This document shows positions 42,495 through 51,323 of a stretch of DNA of 64,000 nucleotides, in pieces. Below the pieces are notes generated by a model. That model saw only the letters and a program-made list of their open reading frames with translations. It made no database searches and had not been told where the DNA came from. The translations under genes were made by a program, and so were the position numbers. Every line of letters begins with the position of its first letter. Positions within the stretch are counted from its first letter, which is position 1. Origin of the DNA: an uncultured Williamsia sp. (GTDB lineage Bacteria; Actinomycetota; Actinomycetes; Mycobacteriales; Mycobacteriaceae); the NCBI RefSeq assembly GCF_947494875.1, contig NZ_CANLWM010000001.1:186001-250000 (forward strand), written 5' to 3'.

Positions 42495-42779
42495 TCAGCT
42501 CCCGTTCGTCTGTGCGTGGCTGTCTCCGCGGCCCGACGAGACCGTCGGGGCGGTCCCCCAACCGCTCGACGAGCTGTCGGGGTCGGTGGAGCCGGTCGAG
42601 GAGTCGGTGCCGGCGGAGGAGTCGGTGGTCGGGCTGGTCGTGGACGTCGTCGGGGTCGTGGCGTGGTCGGTGTCCGCGTACGCCAACCCCGACGTGACCC
42701 CGATCGCGCCGAGGGCTGCGACGCCCAGAGCGACTGCTGCTGCGCGTGCCCGGCGGATCCCCCGTTCCGGTGTGCTCAT
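42495..42779 (-). CDS. small secreted Ser/Thr/Asp-rich protein
   Basis: 94 residues from the ATG at 42779, with a ribosome site (GAGAGG). A basic start (RGIRRAR), hydrophobic stretch AAAVALGVAALGAIGVTSGL and AYA cleavage site form a signal peptide. The mature part is about 60 residues of Thr, Ser, Asp and Gly repeats (PTTSTTSPTTDSSAGTDSSTGS) ending in SSGWGTAPTVSSGRGDS. No domain is recognised. As the first gene of the apbE operon it could be the flavinylation target, since Ser/Thr sites abound, but the known target motif is not clearly present. Confidence 0.75.
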   Translation of the reverse strand: MSTPERGIRRARAAAVALGVAALGAIGVTSGLAYADTDHATTPTTSTTSPTTDSSAGTDSSTGSTDPDSSSSGWGTAPTVSSGRGDSHAQTNGS

Positions 42780-42953
42780 GTCCGTACCTCTCGTCAGGCC
42801 GACGGTGTCACTGTCGGCGATGGAGTCGAGTGTGCGAATCGAAGCTGTGGGGACGCTGGCAGCACCATGTGAGGTACGGACGGCCCGTGTGGAACAACCC
42901 GGACGCGCGGTGGTGTTGACCCAGGGTTTGCACACGTACGACCGAGGAGAGAC

Positions 42954-43979
42954 ATGACCACCCACACGACCCGACGCATCGTCCTCGCCGCCCGCCCGCA
43001 CGGGGAGCCGACCGACGACGACTTCCGGTTCGAGGAGGTGGACCTGCCCGAGCCCGGCGAGGGCCAGGCGGTGCTGCAGACCCTGGACCTGTCGCTGGAT
43101 CCCTACATGCGCGGTCGGATGAGCGCGGCGAAGTCGTACGCGCCGCCGGTGGAGATCGGCGACCCGATGGTCGGTGCGACGGTGTCACGCGTCCTCGAGT
43201 CCCGCGACCCGTCGTTGTCCGAGGGCGACGTCGTCCTCGGATACGGCGGTTGGCAGACCCACTCGGTCGAGTCGACGAAGCACCTCCGCAGGCTCGACAC
43301 CTCCGTGGCACCTACGAGCACGGCCCTCGGCGTGCTGGGGATGCCGGGCTTCACGGCGTACTCGGGCCTGCTGACGATCGGGGATCCGAAGCCCGGTGAG
43401 ACCGTCGTCGTCGCCGCGGCCCTGGGGCCGGTGGGTTCCGCCGTCGGGCAGATCGCGAAGATCAAGGGCGCACGCGCCGTGGGGATCGCCGGCGGCGCGG
43501 AGAAGGTCGCACACCTGACGGACGAGTTCGGTTTCGACGCCGCGATCGACCACCGCGCCGACGACTTCGCCGATCAGCTGGCCGCGGCCACACCCGACGG
43601 TATCGACGTCTACTTCGAGAACGTCGGCGGTGCGGTGTTCGACGCGGTGCTGCCGCGGATGAACACCTATGGACGCATCCCCGTCTGCGGTCTCGTCGCC
43701 AACTACAACCGCACGTCGCTGCCCGAGGGCCCCGATCGCAGCGGCGCCCTGATGGGTCAGATCCTCACGCGCAGTCTGACCGTGCGCGGGTTCATCCAGA
43801 CGGAGTTCGTCGCCACGCAGCAGGAGGCGTTCCTGCGCGAGGCGTCGCAGTGGGTCGCCGACGGGAAGCTCAAGTACGTCGAGGACGTCACCGACGGCTT
43901 CGACAACACCCTCGACGCCTTCCGCGCGATGCTCGCCGGACGCACCTTCGGCAAGACCGTCGTCCACGTGGCGGACTGA
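42954..43979 (+). CDS. NADP-dependent oxidoreductase (zinc-free MDR, prostaglandin-reductase-like)
   Basis: 341 residues. The N-terminal half has LDLSLDPYMRGRMS, diagnostic of the leukotriene B4 dehydrogenase/prostaglandin reductase branch of medium-chain reductases that lacks zinc. The Rossmann part has VVVAAALGPVGSAVGQIAKIKGARAVGIAGGAEK. GFIQTEF and GRTFGKTVVHV end the protein. It reduces the double bond of enones with NADPH. A strong ribosome site (GAGGAGAG) precedes the ATG, with TTGACC...TACGAC upstream as a possible promoter. It is divergent from the apbE operon across 174 bases. Confidence 0.9.
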   Translation: MTTHTTRRIVLAARPHGEPTDDDFRFEEVDLPEPGEGQAVLQTLDLSLDPYMRGRMSAAKSYAPPVEIGDPMVGATVSRVLESRDPSLSEGDVVLGYGGWQTHSVESTKHLRRLDTSVAPTSTALGVLGMPGFTAYSGLLTIGDPKPGETVVVAAALGPVGSAVGQIAKIKGARAVGIAGGAEKVAHLTDEFGFDAAIDHRADDFADQLAAATPDGIDVYFENVGGAVFDAVLPRMNTYGRIPVCGLVANYNRTSLPEGPDRSGALMGQILTRSLTVRGFIQTEFVATQQEAFLREASQWVADGKLKYVEDVTDGFDNTLDAFRAMLAGRTFGKTVVHVAD

Positions 43980-43986
43980 CCGCAAC

Positions 43987-45615
43987 TCACTGCCTGGTGA
44001 ACACCCCGTCGTTGCCGTCGGACTTCAGGTACTCGACGGTCATCCTCGACCCGTCGAACGTCACCGCCGAGATCGATCCCGGTTCTGCGTTCTCGCTGTA
44101 GGGCGCGAACGTGAAGACGTTCCCGTCACGATGGGTCAACGGGTAGCGGGTCCGTCCGTTCGGGCCGAGTGCGATGGTCAGACCACCGTTCTGGTCGCTG
44201 ATCACCGCAGGACCCCAGTACGCACTCTGGTAGGTGCCGGCATAGGCCGAGTTCGGCTGCGCCGGGGCCGGGTTCGAGGGCGCCGGTGTGCCGACGAGCG
44301 ACCCGCTGGGCTCCGACAGACCGGCGTACGCGTCACCGTAGAGCGTGTCCCAGGGTTGACGCTCCTCGCCGTACTGGACGAGGTCCATGAACCGCATGTC
44401 CACCGCGTCCGCGACACCGATCGGTGCCGCGTTGGTGAGCATGATGATCGCGACGTCGGCGGACGGCATGACGACGAAGTTGGTGCCGGCGCCGGAGGCG
44501 AACGCGCCGGAGTGTGAATAGGTGGTCCGGCCGTCCGAGGTGGTGGCGGCGTTGAAGCCGTAGCCGTAGAACCCCGCGCGGTCTGCCGCGGATCCCGGCA
44601 TGCCAGTACGGATCTCGGGGACCGTCGCGGGGAGGATCGCGTCCGGGCTGAACACCTGGGAGCCACCCTGTTTCCCATCGGCGAGCATCACCGCGAGCCA
44701 TCGGGCCATGTCGTTCACCGACGAGCTGGCACCCCCGGCGGGAGCCTGCGCGTCGGGTTCGCGCTGCATCGGTGTGACCACCCATCTGCCGTTCTGTCTC
44801 ACGTGGCCGATGGCCCGATCCGTGCGAGCAGCGAAGTCGGAGTAGCGCATCGACGTCGATCGCATCCCCAGCGGGGAGAAGATCGAGCGGTCGGCAAGGG
44901 TCGCCCAGTCCGTCCCGGCCTTGTCCGCGACCGACTGTGCGGCCGCGGTGAGTCCGAAGTTGGTGTAGTCGTACGTCGTCCGGAACGGCTGCAGGGGCAG
45001 GAGGCGCAGACGCTGCAGGATGGTGTCCCTGTCGTATCCGAACTCCTCGAGCTTGTCTCCCGCGTGCTCGGCGAGGCCCGAGCGGTGTGCGAAGAGATCC
45101 CCGACGGTGACGTTCGCGGTCACGTAGGGGTCCGAGAGGGCGAAACTCGGCATGTTCGCGACCACCGGTGTGTCCCAGGAGACCTTGTTCTGGGTGACCT
45201 GGGTGGCCACGACCGATGCGCTGATCGACTTCGACACCGACGCCAGCTGGAACACGGTGTCCGCGTCGACTTTCCTGCCCGTGGCGAGGTCGGCGACGCC
45301 GAAGCCTCTCGCGTACACGGTCTTGCCGCCATGCACCACCGCGACAGCCGCGCCGGGGATCCCGGTCCGGGCGAGTTCGTCGGAGACCATCGCGTCGAGG
45401 CGACCGACCGCCTTGCTCACGGCGTCGTCGGGGAGCTTCTCCGCGGCTGCCGCGTTCACATCTCCGGCACTCGCCGACGACCTGACACCGGATGATTCCG
45501 GCGAACCAGACGAACAGGATGTGACGGCGAGAACGAGACAGGTCGCGACGACCGCCGTGGAGAGCAGATGGGTTCGTGCGCCGAGAAGCAGGGTGCGAGA
45601 GGGCTCACAGATCAT
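43987..45615 (-). CDS. beta-lactamase-family serine hydrolase, lipoprotein
   Basis: 542 residues. The signal sequence ends in the lipobox AVTSC (Cys34), so the protein is a lipid-anchored surface enzyme. The class-C-like catalytic domain has SVSK (Ser126, Lys129), YTN (217-219), and YSHSGAFASG as third motif. The last 100 residues form a small beta-rich domain like DUF3471. Such proteins are esterases or D-Ala peptidases rather than resistance enzymes. It converges on the MDR reductase gene with 7 bases between. Confidence 0.88.
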   Translation of the reverse strand: MICEPSRTLLLGARTHLLSTAVVATCLVLAVTSCSSGSPESSGVRSSASAGDVNAAAAEKLPDDAVSKAVGRLDAMVSDELARTGIPGAAVAVVHGGKTVYARGFGVADLATGRKVDADTVFQLASVSKSISASVVATQVTQNKVSWDTPVVANMPSFALSDPYVTANVTVGDLFAHRSGLAEHAGDKLEEFGYDRDTILQRLRLLPLQPFRTTYDYTNFGLTAAAQSVADKAGTDWATLADRSIFSPLGMRSTSMRYSDFAARTDRAIGHVRQNGRWVVTPMQREPDAQAPAGGASSSVNDMARWLAVMLADGKQGGSQVFSPDAILPATVPEIRTGMPGSAADRAGFYGYGFNAATTSDGRTTYSHSGAFASGAGTNFVVMPSADVAIIMLTNAAPIGVADAVDMRFMDLVQYGEERQPWDTLYGDAYAGLSEPSGSLVGTPAPSNPAPAQPNSAYAGTYQSAYWGPAVISDQNGGLTIALGPNGRTRYPLTHRDGNVFTFAPYSENAEPGSISAVTFDGSRMTVEYLKSDGNDGVFTRQ

Positions 45616-45791
45616 CGTCGCTCCGTCGGGACCGGCCGGTGGCCTGTGTCACCGACTCAGGTGGGATCGAACACCCCGTGGGCACAGGATGTCTGCCGTT
45701 TCGTCGCATTCGAGATCGGGCGGGGCGGTTCCGCGACGGTTGGTGGGTAGTTGCGCTGAGCAGGTCGTATGTGGGGCTCGTGACCCTTGGC

Positions 45792-45797
45792 TAGGGT
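45792..45797 (+). promoter_or_regulatory. -10 box of leaderless promoter (SRPBCC gene)
   Basis: TAGGGT, six bases before the ATG at 45804. Confidence 0.5.
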
Positions 45798-45803
45798 CGG
45801 GGC

Positions 45804-46286
45804 ATGGCCGCCGCTCATGAGTACTCCGACTCCGTCGTCGTCACCGCCGCCCCGGATGCCGTGTATGCCGTCGTGTCCGACGTGACACGCACCGGCGAGT
45901 GGAGTCCGATCTGCGAGGCCTGCTGGTGGGACGAGGGCGACGAGCCCGGTCCCGACGGTCCTCGCGAGGGAGCGTGGTTCACCGGTCGCAACAAGACCCC
46001 GAACCGCACCTGGGAGACCCGCTCCGTGGTCGTCGCGGCCGAACCGGGCCGCGAATTCGCCTGGCTCGTCGGCGGGAAGTTCGCGCGGTGGGGCTACCTG
46101 CTGCGACCGGTCGACGGTGGCACCGAACTCACCGAGACATGGCAGTTCCTCGACGACGGCATCGAGTTCTTCCGCGAGAAGTACGGCGACGAGGCCCAGG
46201 ACCAGATCCAGAACCGGATCGACGCCGCGCACAGTGGGATCCCCGCCACACTCGCGCGGATCAAGGAGCTCGTCGAAGCCGCCTGA
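45804..46286 (+). CDS. SRPBCC-family protein
   Basis: 160 residues of the START-like helix-grip fold: SDSVVVTAAPDAVYAVVSDVTRTGEWSPICEACWWDEG, then a beta sheet (WETRSVVVAAEPGREFAWLVGG), and a C-terminal helix. This matches the common actinobacterial polyketide cyclase/dehydrase-like group, with unknown ligand. It stands alone with a leaderless promoter after a gap of 188 bases (45616-45803) in which nothing else was found. Confidence 0.83.
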   Translation: MAAAHEYSDSVVVTAAPDAVYAVVSDVTRTGEWSPICEACWWDEGDEPGPDGPREGAWFTGRNKTPNRTWETRSVVVAAEPGREFAWLVGGKFARWGYLLRPVDGGTELTETWQFLDDGIEFFREKYGDEAQDQIQNRIDAAHSGIPATLARIKELVEAA

Positions 46287-46316
46287 CCTCGGGAGTCAGT
46301 GTTCGACAGCGCTTCT

Positions 46317-46328
46317 CAGGCTTGCCTG
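46317..46328. promoter_or_regulatory. possible metal-regulator box upstream of the VIT gene
   Basis: CAGGC-TT-GCCTG is a perfect dyad 43 bases before the VIT start. The surrounding 19 bases fit the IdeR iron-box consensus at about 12 positions. That is weak, but the location before an iron/manganese transporter makes a DtxR-family site plausible. Confidence 0.3.
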
Positions 46329-46371
46329 TGCTTGCTGGACGCGCAGGTCAGCGCCGTGTTCCATGGTTCTC

Positions 46372-47091
46372 ATGACCGAGATCCCCACGCAGCACACCGC
46401 AGAGCCGCACGGCGGCACCGCAGCGAGCAAGCTGAACTGGTTGCGTGCCGGCGTGCTCGGAGCGAACGACGGGATCGTCTCCGTCGCAGGCATCGTCGTC
46501 GGTGTCGCGGCGGCGACATCAGCTGTCGAGCCGGTCCTCACCGCGGGCATCGCGGGCCTGACCGCCGGAGCCGTGTCGATGGCTCTCGGCGAGTACGTGT
46601 CGGTGTCCACTCAGCGCGACACCGAGAAGGCGCTGCTCGCCAAGGAGCGGACTGAGCTCGACGAGCAGCCCGAGGAAGAGCTCGAGGAGCTCGCGGCGAT
46701 CTACGAGGCGAAGGGCCTCTCGGCCGAGACCGCATGGCAGGTCGCGACCGAACTCACCGAGCGCGACGCATTCGCCGCACACGTCGAGGCCGAGCTCGGC
46801 ATCGATCCCGACGACCTGACGAACCCGCTGCACGCGGCGTTCTCGTCGATGTTCGCGTTCACGCTGGGTGCGCTGCTCCCCCTGCTCGCAATCGTGCTGC
46901 TCCCGCCGAGCATCCGCATCCCGCTGACCTTCGTCGTCGTGGTGGCGGCTCTGGCGTTGACCGGCCACATCAGCGCCGTCATCGGCGGGGCGAACCGGAC
47001 GCAGGCGATCCTCCGGGTGACCATCGGCGGCGCGATAGCGATGACAGCGACCTATCTCATCGGGACGCTGGTCGGCACCGCCGTCGGCTGA
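46372..47091 (+). CDS. VIT1/CCC1-family iron/manganese transporter
   Basis: 239 residues from the ATG at 46372 (another ATG lies three codons earlier). Five membrane helices: WLRAGVLGANDGIVSVAGIVVGVAAA is the family hallmark, then AGLTAGAVSMALGEYVSVSTQRDTEKALL. A cytosolic, Glu-rich metal-binding stretch follows (ERTELDEQPEEELEELAAIYEAKGLS), and three C-terminal helices end with AVIGGANRTQAILR. It moves Fe2+ or Mn2+ out of the cytosol. It converges with the csoR-like gene 6 bases downstream. Confidence 0.9.
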   Translation: MTEIPTQHTAEPHGGTAASKLNWLRAGVLGANDGIVSVAGIVVGVAAATSAVEPVLTAGIAGLTAGAVSMALGEYVSVSTQRDTEKALLAKERTELDEQPEEELEELAAIYEAKGLSAETAWQVATELTERDAFAAHVEAELGIDPDDLTNPLHAAFSSMFAFTLGALLPLLAIVLLPPSIRIPLTFVVVVAALALTGHISAVIGGANRTQAILRVTIGGAIAMTATYLIGTLVGTAVG

Positions 47092-47097
47092 CGCTCG

Positions 47098-47848
<751 letters not shown>

Positions 47849-47880
47849 GGTTCTCTCCTTCGTGTCGATTCTCTGTGAGG

Positions 47881-50043
47881 TCAGTTGTGGGCGAAGCTGA
47901 TCGACGGCAGGACCCGCCGCAGCCACGCGGGTGACCACCAGCCGGCGTGGCCGGTGATCCGTAGCAGCACCGGCAGCAGGATCAGCCGGATGAGCACGGC
48001 GTCGAGCAGTACCGCCACGCCCAGGATGATCCCCATCTCCTTGGGCGGGAGCGGATCGGCGAGGGCGAAGCTGAAGAACACCGCCACCATCACCGCGGCC
48101 GCCGCGAAGATCACCCGACCCGAGTGGGCCATGCCGTCGATCTGCGCCGTGTGCGGGTCACCGCTCTTCTCGTAGTGCTCCTTGGCCGTGGCCAAGAGGA
48201 ACACCGTGTAGTCCATCGCGATGGCGAAGATCATCGCGAAGAAGAACACCGGCCCCCACCCGTCGAGGAAGCCCTGCGGGGTGAACCCCAGCAGCGACGC
48301 CCCATGGCCGTCCTGGAAGACCAGCTTCGCGACACCGAACGCCGCCCCGGTGGACAGCAGGCTGACCACGGTTCCCATCAGGGCGATCAGCGGCGCCTGC
48401 AGTGCGACGAGCAGCAGCAGGAACCCCATGATCAGGATGACGCCGACGATGATGGGCAGGTAGTCGTTCAGTGCGGTCTGCAGGTCGAGGTTCTCCGCGG
48501 GTGCCCCGCCGACGAGAGCGTCCGCCGGGAGACGGTTGCGCAGTGTGTCGAGGATCGACCCCATCTGCGCGTTCGACGGGTCCACGGTCGGGATCGCCTG
48601 CATGAGCGCGTATCTCGACCCGTCACGCGCGGGCTGCGGCGGGGTGACCATCGCGATGCCCGGGCTCGACGAGGCTGCGGTCGCAGCGGCCGGGGCGTCG
48701 GCGTCCGGGACGATGATCTGCAGGGCCCCGGGCGCACCCGGGCCGAACTGCTCCTGCACCAGCGCGTACCCCTGCCGCACCGGGGCGTCTTCCGGGACGA
48801 CCGAGATCGACGGCATCGCGACCTTGAGCCCGAACACCGGCAGCGCCAGCAGTACCAGGATCCCCAGGGAGACGACCGCGAACGGCCACGGGTGCTTGTG
48901 CAGCAGCGCGCCCCAGCGGTGGAACACCGGGGACCGGTGTTCCTGGTTCTTCGCGTAGGGCAACGACACCGCGTTGACCTTCGGACCGAGGGCACCGAGC
49001 ACGGTGGGCAGCAGCGTCAGGGTCGCGAGCAGGACGAAGACCACCGCCAGCATGATGCCGACCGCCATGGTGCGCACCGCCGGTGCCGGGACGAGCAGCA
49101 CGGCCGAGAGGCTCACCAGCACGGTGAGTCCCGAGAGGAAGACGGCCTTCCCCGCGGTGTCCATGGTGTCCACGACGGCCTGTCGGAGATCGCCGCGCTG
49201 CTTCAACGCATCCCGGAAACGCGAGACGACGAACAGGGCGTAGTCGATACCGAGCGCGAGGGCGAACATCATCGCGAAATTCATGGCCCACACCGAGATC
49301 GGTGTTATGTGGTTGAGCAGCACGAGCCCACCGGCGGATGCGACGAGTCCCGCGATGGTCAGCAGCAGTGGAAGCCCGGCTGCGACCAACGATCCGAACG
49401 CCAACACCATGATCGCGAGAGTCACCGGCCACGAGAACAGTTCGGCCTTGATCATCGCGTCGTGGTTGGCCTTGTTGAAGTCCGCCCACAGCGCCGACGC
49501 CCCGGTCGGGTAGACCTCGATGCCGTTCTTCGACAGCGATGTCAGTTGCGACTTGTGGTCGTCGACGGCCTTCACCATCTCGTCGGGCGACGCATTCGCG
49601 CCGGCGATGAGGATCCCGGTGTGACCGTCGCGGCTGATCGTCATCCCCGGTTGGGGCGCGACGATCTCCCCGAATCGCGGGTCCGATCCGAGTTCGCGAC
49701 CGATCTGGGTGAACACCGCCTGCATCGGCGGATCGGTCACGGTCGCGGAGTCCGAGTGGACGACGACCTGGACCGCCGAGGAGGCGTTCCCGCCGAAGTG
49801 TTTCTGCGCCAACTCGCGCACGGCGACCGACTTTGAGCCGTTCGCCTGCCATCCGGCGCCCGCGAGTGACGAGAACACCGACGGAGCGAACGCGCCGAGG
49901 ATCACGATCGCCCCCAGCCAGACGCCGAACACGATGCGGCGATGGTCGCTTCCCCAGCCACCGAGGCGACCGAGGACGCCCGGGGTGGATTCTGGCGCGG
50001 CACCCGACCGATCGGGCGGCGCAGTGGTGTCGGTGCTCGTCAT
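47881..50043 (-). CDS. MMPL-family (RND) transporter
   Basis: 720 residues. Twelve membrane helices in two halves, each preceded by a large exported loop. The second helix group carries FAMMFALALGIDYALFVVSRFRDAL, and the sixth-to-last FFFAMIFAIAMDYTVFLLATAKEHYEKSG; the paired Asp-Tyr motifs are the proton relay of MMPL transporters. It exports lipids or hydrophobic compounds, or helps with stress, driven by protons. Its ATG (50041-50043) overlaps the stop of the 55-residue Cys-rich gene upstream, so its translation depends on the thiol/metal-stress operon. Confidence 0.92.
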   Translation of the reverse strand: MTSTDTTAPPDRSGAAPESTPGVLGRLGGWGSDHRRIVFGVWLGAIVILGAFAPSVFSSLAGAGWQANGSKSVAVRELAQKHFGGNASSAVQVVVHSDSATVTDPPMQAVFTQIGRELGSDPRFGEIVAPQPGMTISRDGHTGILIAGANASPDEMVKAVDDHKSQLTSLSKNGIEVYPTGASALWADFNKANHDAMIKAELFSWPVTLAIMVLAFGSLVAAGLPLLLTIAGLVASAGGLVLLNHITPISVWAMNFAMMFALALGIDYALFVVSRFRDALKQRGDLRQAVVDTMDTAGKAVFLSGLTVLVSLSAVLLVPAPAVRTMAVGIMLAVVFVLLATLTLLPTVLGALGPKVNAVSLPYAKNQEHRSPVFHRWGALLHKHPWPFAVVSLGILVLLALPVFGLKVAMPSISVVPEDAPVRQGYALVQEQFGPGAPGALQIIVPDADAPAAATAASSSPGIAMVTPPQPARDGSRYALMQAIPTVDPSNAQMGSILDTLRNRLPADALVGGAPAENLDLQTALNDYLPIIVGVILIMGFLLLLVALQAPLIALMGTVVSLLSTGAAFGVAKLVFQDGHGASLLGFTPQGFLDGWGPVFFFAMIFAIAMDYTVFLLATAKEHYEKSGDPHTAQIDGMAHSGRVIFAAAAVMVAVFFSFALADPLPPKEMGIILGVAVLLDAVLIRLILLPVLLRITGHAGWWSPAWLRRVLPSISFAHN

Positions 50044-50207
50044 CTCTTCCGTCCTGTCAGTCGCGAGAAGATCGATCCGGTCTGAGTGGTCGCGTGGCCG
50101 TCACACCACTGCGAGTCGGGTACCCGTCGCTTGACGGATTCGACGTGTCGACCGCACCCGGCCCACGTCGTCTTGCCGCATGTCTTGCAGGTCACCGCAT
50201 GGCACAT
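50040..50207 (-). CDS. 55-residue Cys-rich, zinc-ribbon-like protein
   Basis: Found by reading the gap: ATG 50207, TGA 50040-50042. The sequence starts MCHAVTCKTCGKTTWAGCG and continues HVESVKRRVP and QWCDGH. Cys2, 7, 10, 18 and 35 with His3 and His38 form a zinc-ribbon-like array. Small proteins of this CxTCGKxTWAGCG type are, from memory, widespread in actinobacteria and have no established role. Its start lies 3 bases after the Rv2466c-like stop, and its stop overlaps the MMPL start (ATGA). This spacing is strong evidence that it is real. Confidence 0.85.
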   Translation of the reverse strand: MCHAVTCKTCGKTTWAGCGRHVESVKRRVPDSQWCDGHATTQTGSIFSRLTGRKR

Positions 50208-50210
50208 CGG

Positions 50211-50825
50211 TCAGTACTCCCCTGCTGTCGTGAGGGTGGGCGGGCCCGATCGTGGCCGCCGGAGCTCCGCGAACGCCGGCGTGCGGGCGACGGCGGCCAG
50301 CGCGTCGAGGAGGTCGTCGGCGGCATCGCCAGTCGGGATCTCGGTCATCACCGGACCGAAGAACGTTCGACCATCGATAGAGACCAACGGCGTGCCCGAC
50401 GGCTCGCCGTAGGCGGCCACAGCGGCTGCATGGGCGTCCGCGACCGCTATGTCGTGCGTGGGATCGTCGACGGCGTCCGCCAACGCCGGGTCGAGCCCGC
50501 ACTCCTCGAGTGCGGCCCGGGCGACGTCGGTGTCGACGTCGGCGTGATCGAGGTGGATCCGCCGGCCGAGCGCCGCATAGAGATCCGCGAAGGCGTCCTC
50601 GGGTGCGGCTACGAGCAGGCGTCCGCCGCCGCGCGAGACCTCCATGTGGTGCGCCATGCCGGGATCCACGTCACCGCTCGTGATCGCGTCGGCGTTCAGC
50701 ACCGCCAGACTCATCTGCCGCAGCGTCAGCGTCACGTCGTCGTGGCGAGCGGCGACGTCGGTCGACCACCGAGACGTCGCCCACGCGAACGGGCATGCCG
50801 GGTCGACGTAGCAGTCGATGTGCAT
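50211..50825 (-). CDS. Rv2466c-like DsbA-fold oxidoreductase (mycothiol-linked), single-Cys variant
   Basis: 204 residues from the ATG at 50825, ribosome site GGAGG. Resemblance to M. tuberculosis Rv2466c runs the full length: D-P-x-C-P at the start, TSRW, MSLAVLN, LGRRIH, GTPLVSIDGRTFFGPVMTEIPTG, ELRRPRSGPP. Rv2466c is a mycothiol-dependent nitroreductase/oxidoreductase with Cys19-Pro-Trp-Cys22. Here the motif is Cys11-Pro-Phe-Ala14, so the resolving Cys is lost and a one-Cys mechanism with mycothiol is expected. It opens the operon and is flanked upstream by two CstR-type operators. Confidence 0.85.
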   Translation of the reverse strand: MHIDCYVDPACPFAWATSRWSTDVAARHDDVTLTLRQMSLAVLNADAITSGDVDPGMAHHMEVSRGGGRLLVAAPEDAFADLYAALGRRIHLDHADVDTDVARAALEECGLDPALADAVDDPTHDIAVADAHAAAVAAYGEPSGTPLVSIDGRTFFGPVMTEIPTGDAADDLLDALAAVARTPAFAELRRPRSGPPTLTTAGEY

Positions 50826-50843
50826 CGGACCTCCTACCTCCAC

Positions 50844-50857
50844 TACCCCCGGGGGTA
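50844..50857. promoter_or_regulatory. CsoR/CstR-type operator 1 of the thiol-stress operon
   Basis: TACCCCCGGGGGTA is a perfect 14-base palindrome, 18 bases upstream of the Rv2466c-like start codon. Confidence 0.7.
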
Positions 50858-50876
50858 TCTGCCAGGAGCCTTTTGT

Positions 50877-50892
50877 ATACCCACAGGGGTAT
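50877..50892. promoter_or_regulatory. CsoR/CstR-type operator 2 of the thiol-stress operon
   Basis: ATACCCACAGGGGTAT matches the CstR site ATACCCCTAGGGGTAT (as I recall it from Staphylococcus aureus) at 14 of 16 positions. On the minus strand it overlaps GGTATACA, a possible extended -10 element. Confidence 0.65.
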
Positions 50893-50936
50893 CGAGGTCA
50901 AGGACGGAGCCGTCGCGGGACCGCTCGGTTGACGAC

Positions 50937-50974
50937 TGATTCGACATTCGTCAATATCGACGTGTGTCGAATCA
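50937..50974. promoter_or_regulatory. ArsR operator over the arsR start
   Basis: TGATTCGACA (50937-50946) and TGTCGAATCA (50965-50974) are perfect 10-base arms around 18 bases, with an inner CGTC...GACG dyad. The site covers the arsR start codon, so ArsR should repress its own operon. Confidence 0.75.
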
Positions 50975-51323
50975 TGACGAGACGTGCTGCTCGCCGCTAG
51001 TGCGCGAGCCACTGTCCGAAGAGGCCGCGCTCGATCTCGCTGCCGCGTTCAAGGCACTGTCGGATCCTGTCCGTCTCCGGCTGCTGAGCCTGGTGGCCAG
51101 TCACGACGGCGGTGAAGCGTGCGTGTGCGACATCTCGCCGGCCTTCGACCTGTCCCAGCCCACGATCTCCCACCATCTGAAGGTGCTGCGCAGCGCCGGG
51201 CTGCTGGATTGCGAGCGCCGCGGCACCTGGGTCTTCTACTGGGTCGTTCCCGCAGCCCTGCAGCGTCTTTCGCTGGTCCTCGACGCCGCGACTCCCGGTG
51301 CCGCCGGACTGGTGACCGCGTGA
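50964..51323 (+). CDS. arsR: ArsR-family arsenic-responsive repressor
   Basis: 119 residues, start GTG at 50964. Winged helix: ALSDPVRLRLLSLVASHDGGEACVCDISPAFDLSQPTISHHLKVLRSAGLL. Candidate As(III) ligands are the N-terminal pair Cys8-Cys9 (ETCCSP) plus Cys53 and Cys55 (ACVCD). An N-terminal vicinal pair with one Cys at the helix start is the layout described for Corynebacterium glutamicum ArsR. It binds the palindrome 50937-50974. Its TGA overlaps the GTG of acr3, and arsC follows, giving a compact arsenic operon. Confidence 0.92.
   Translation: MSNHDETCCSPLVREPLSEEAALDLAAAFKALSDPVRLRLLSLVASHDGGEACVCDISPAFDLSQPTISHHLKVLRSAGLLDCERRGTWVFYWVVPAALQRLSLVLDAATPGAAGLVTA

Noticed and set aside
48124-49836. 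Plus-strand open frame of 570 codons
   Set aside because: Antisense to the MMPL gene; no recognisable protein pattern.
50101-50502. Minus-strand open frame of 133 codons over the Rv2466c-like gene end
   Set aside because: It is in a different frame from both the Rv2466c-like gene and the 55-codon Cys-rich gene, which together account for the region with overlapping joints.
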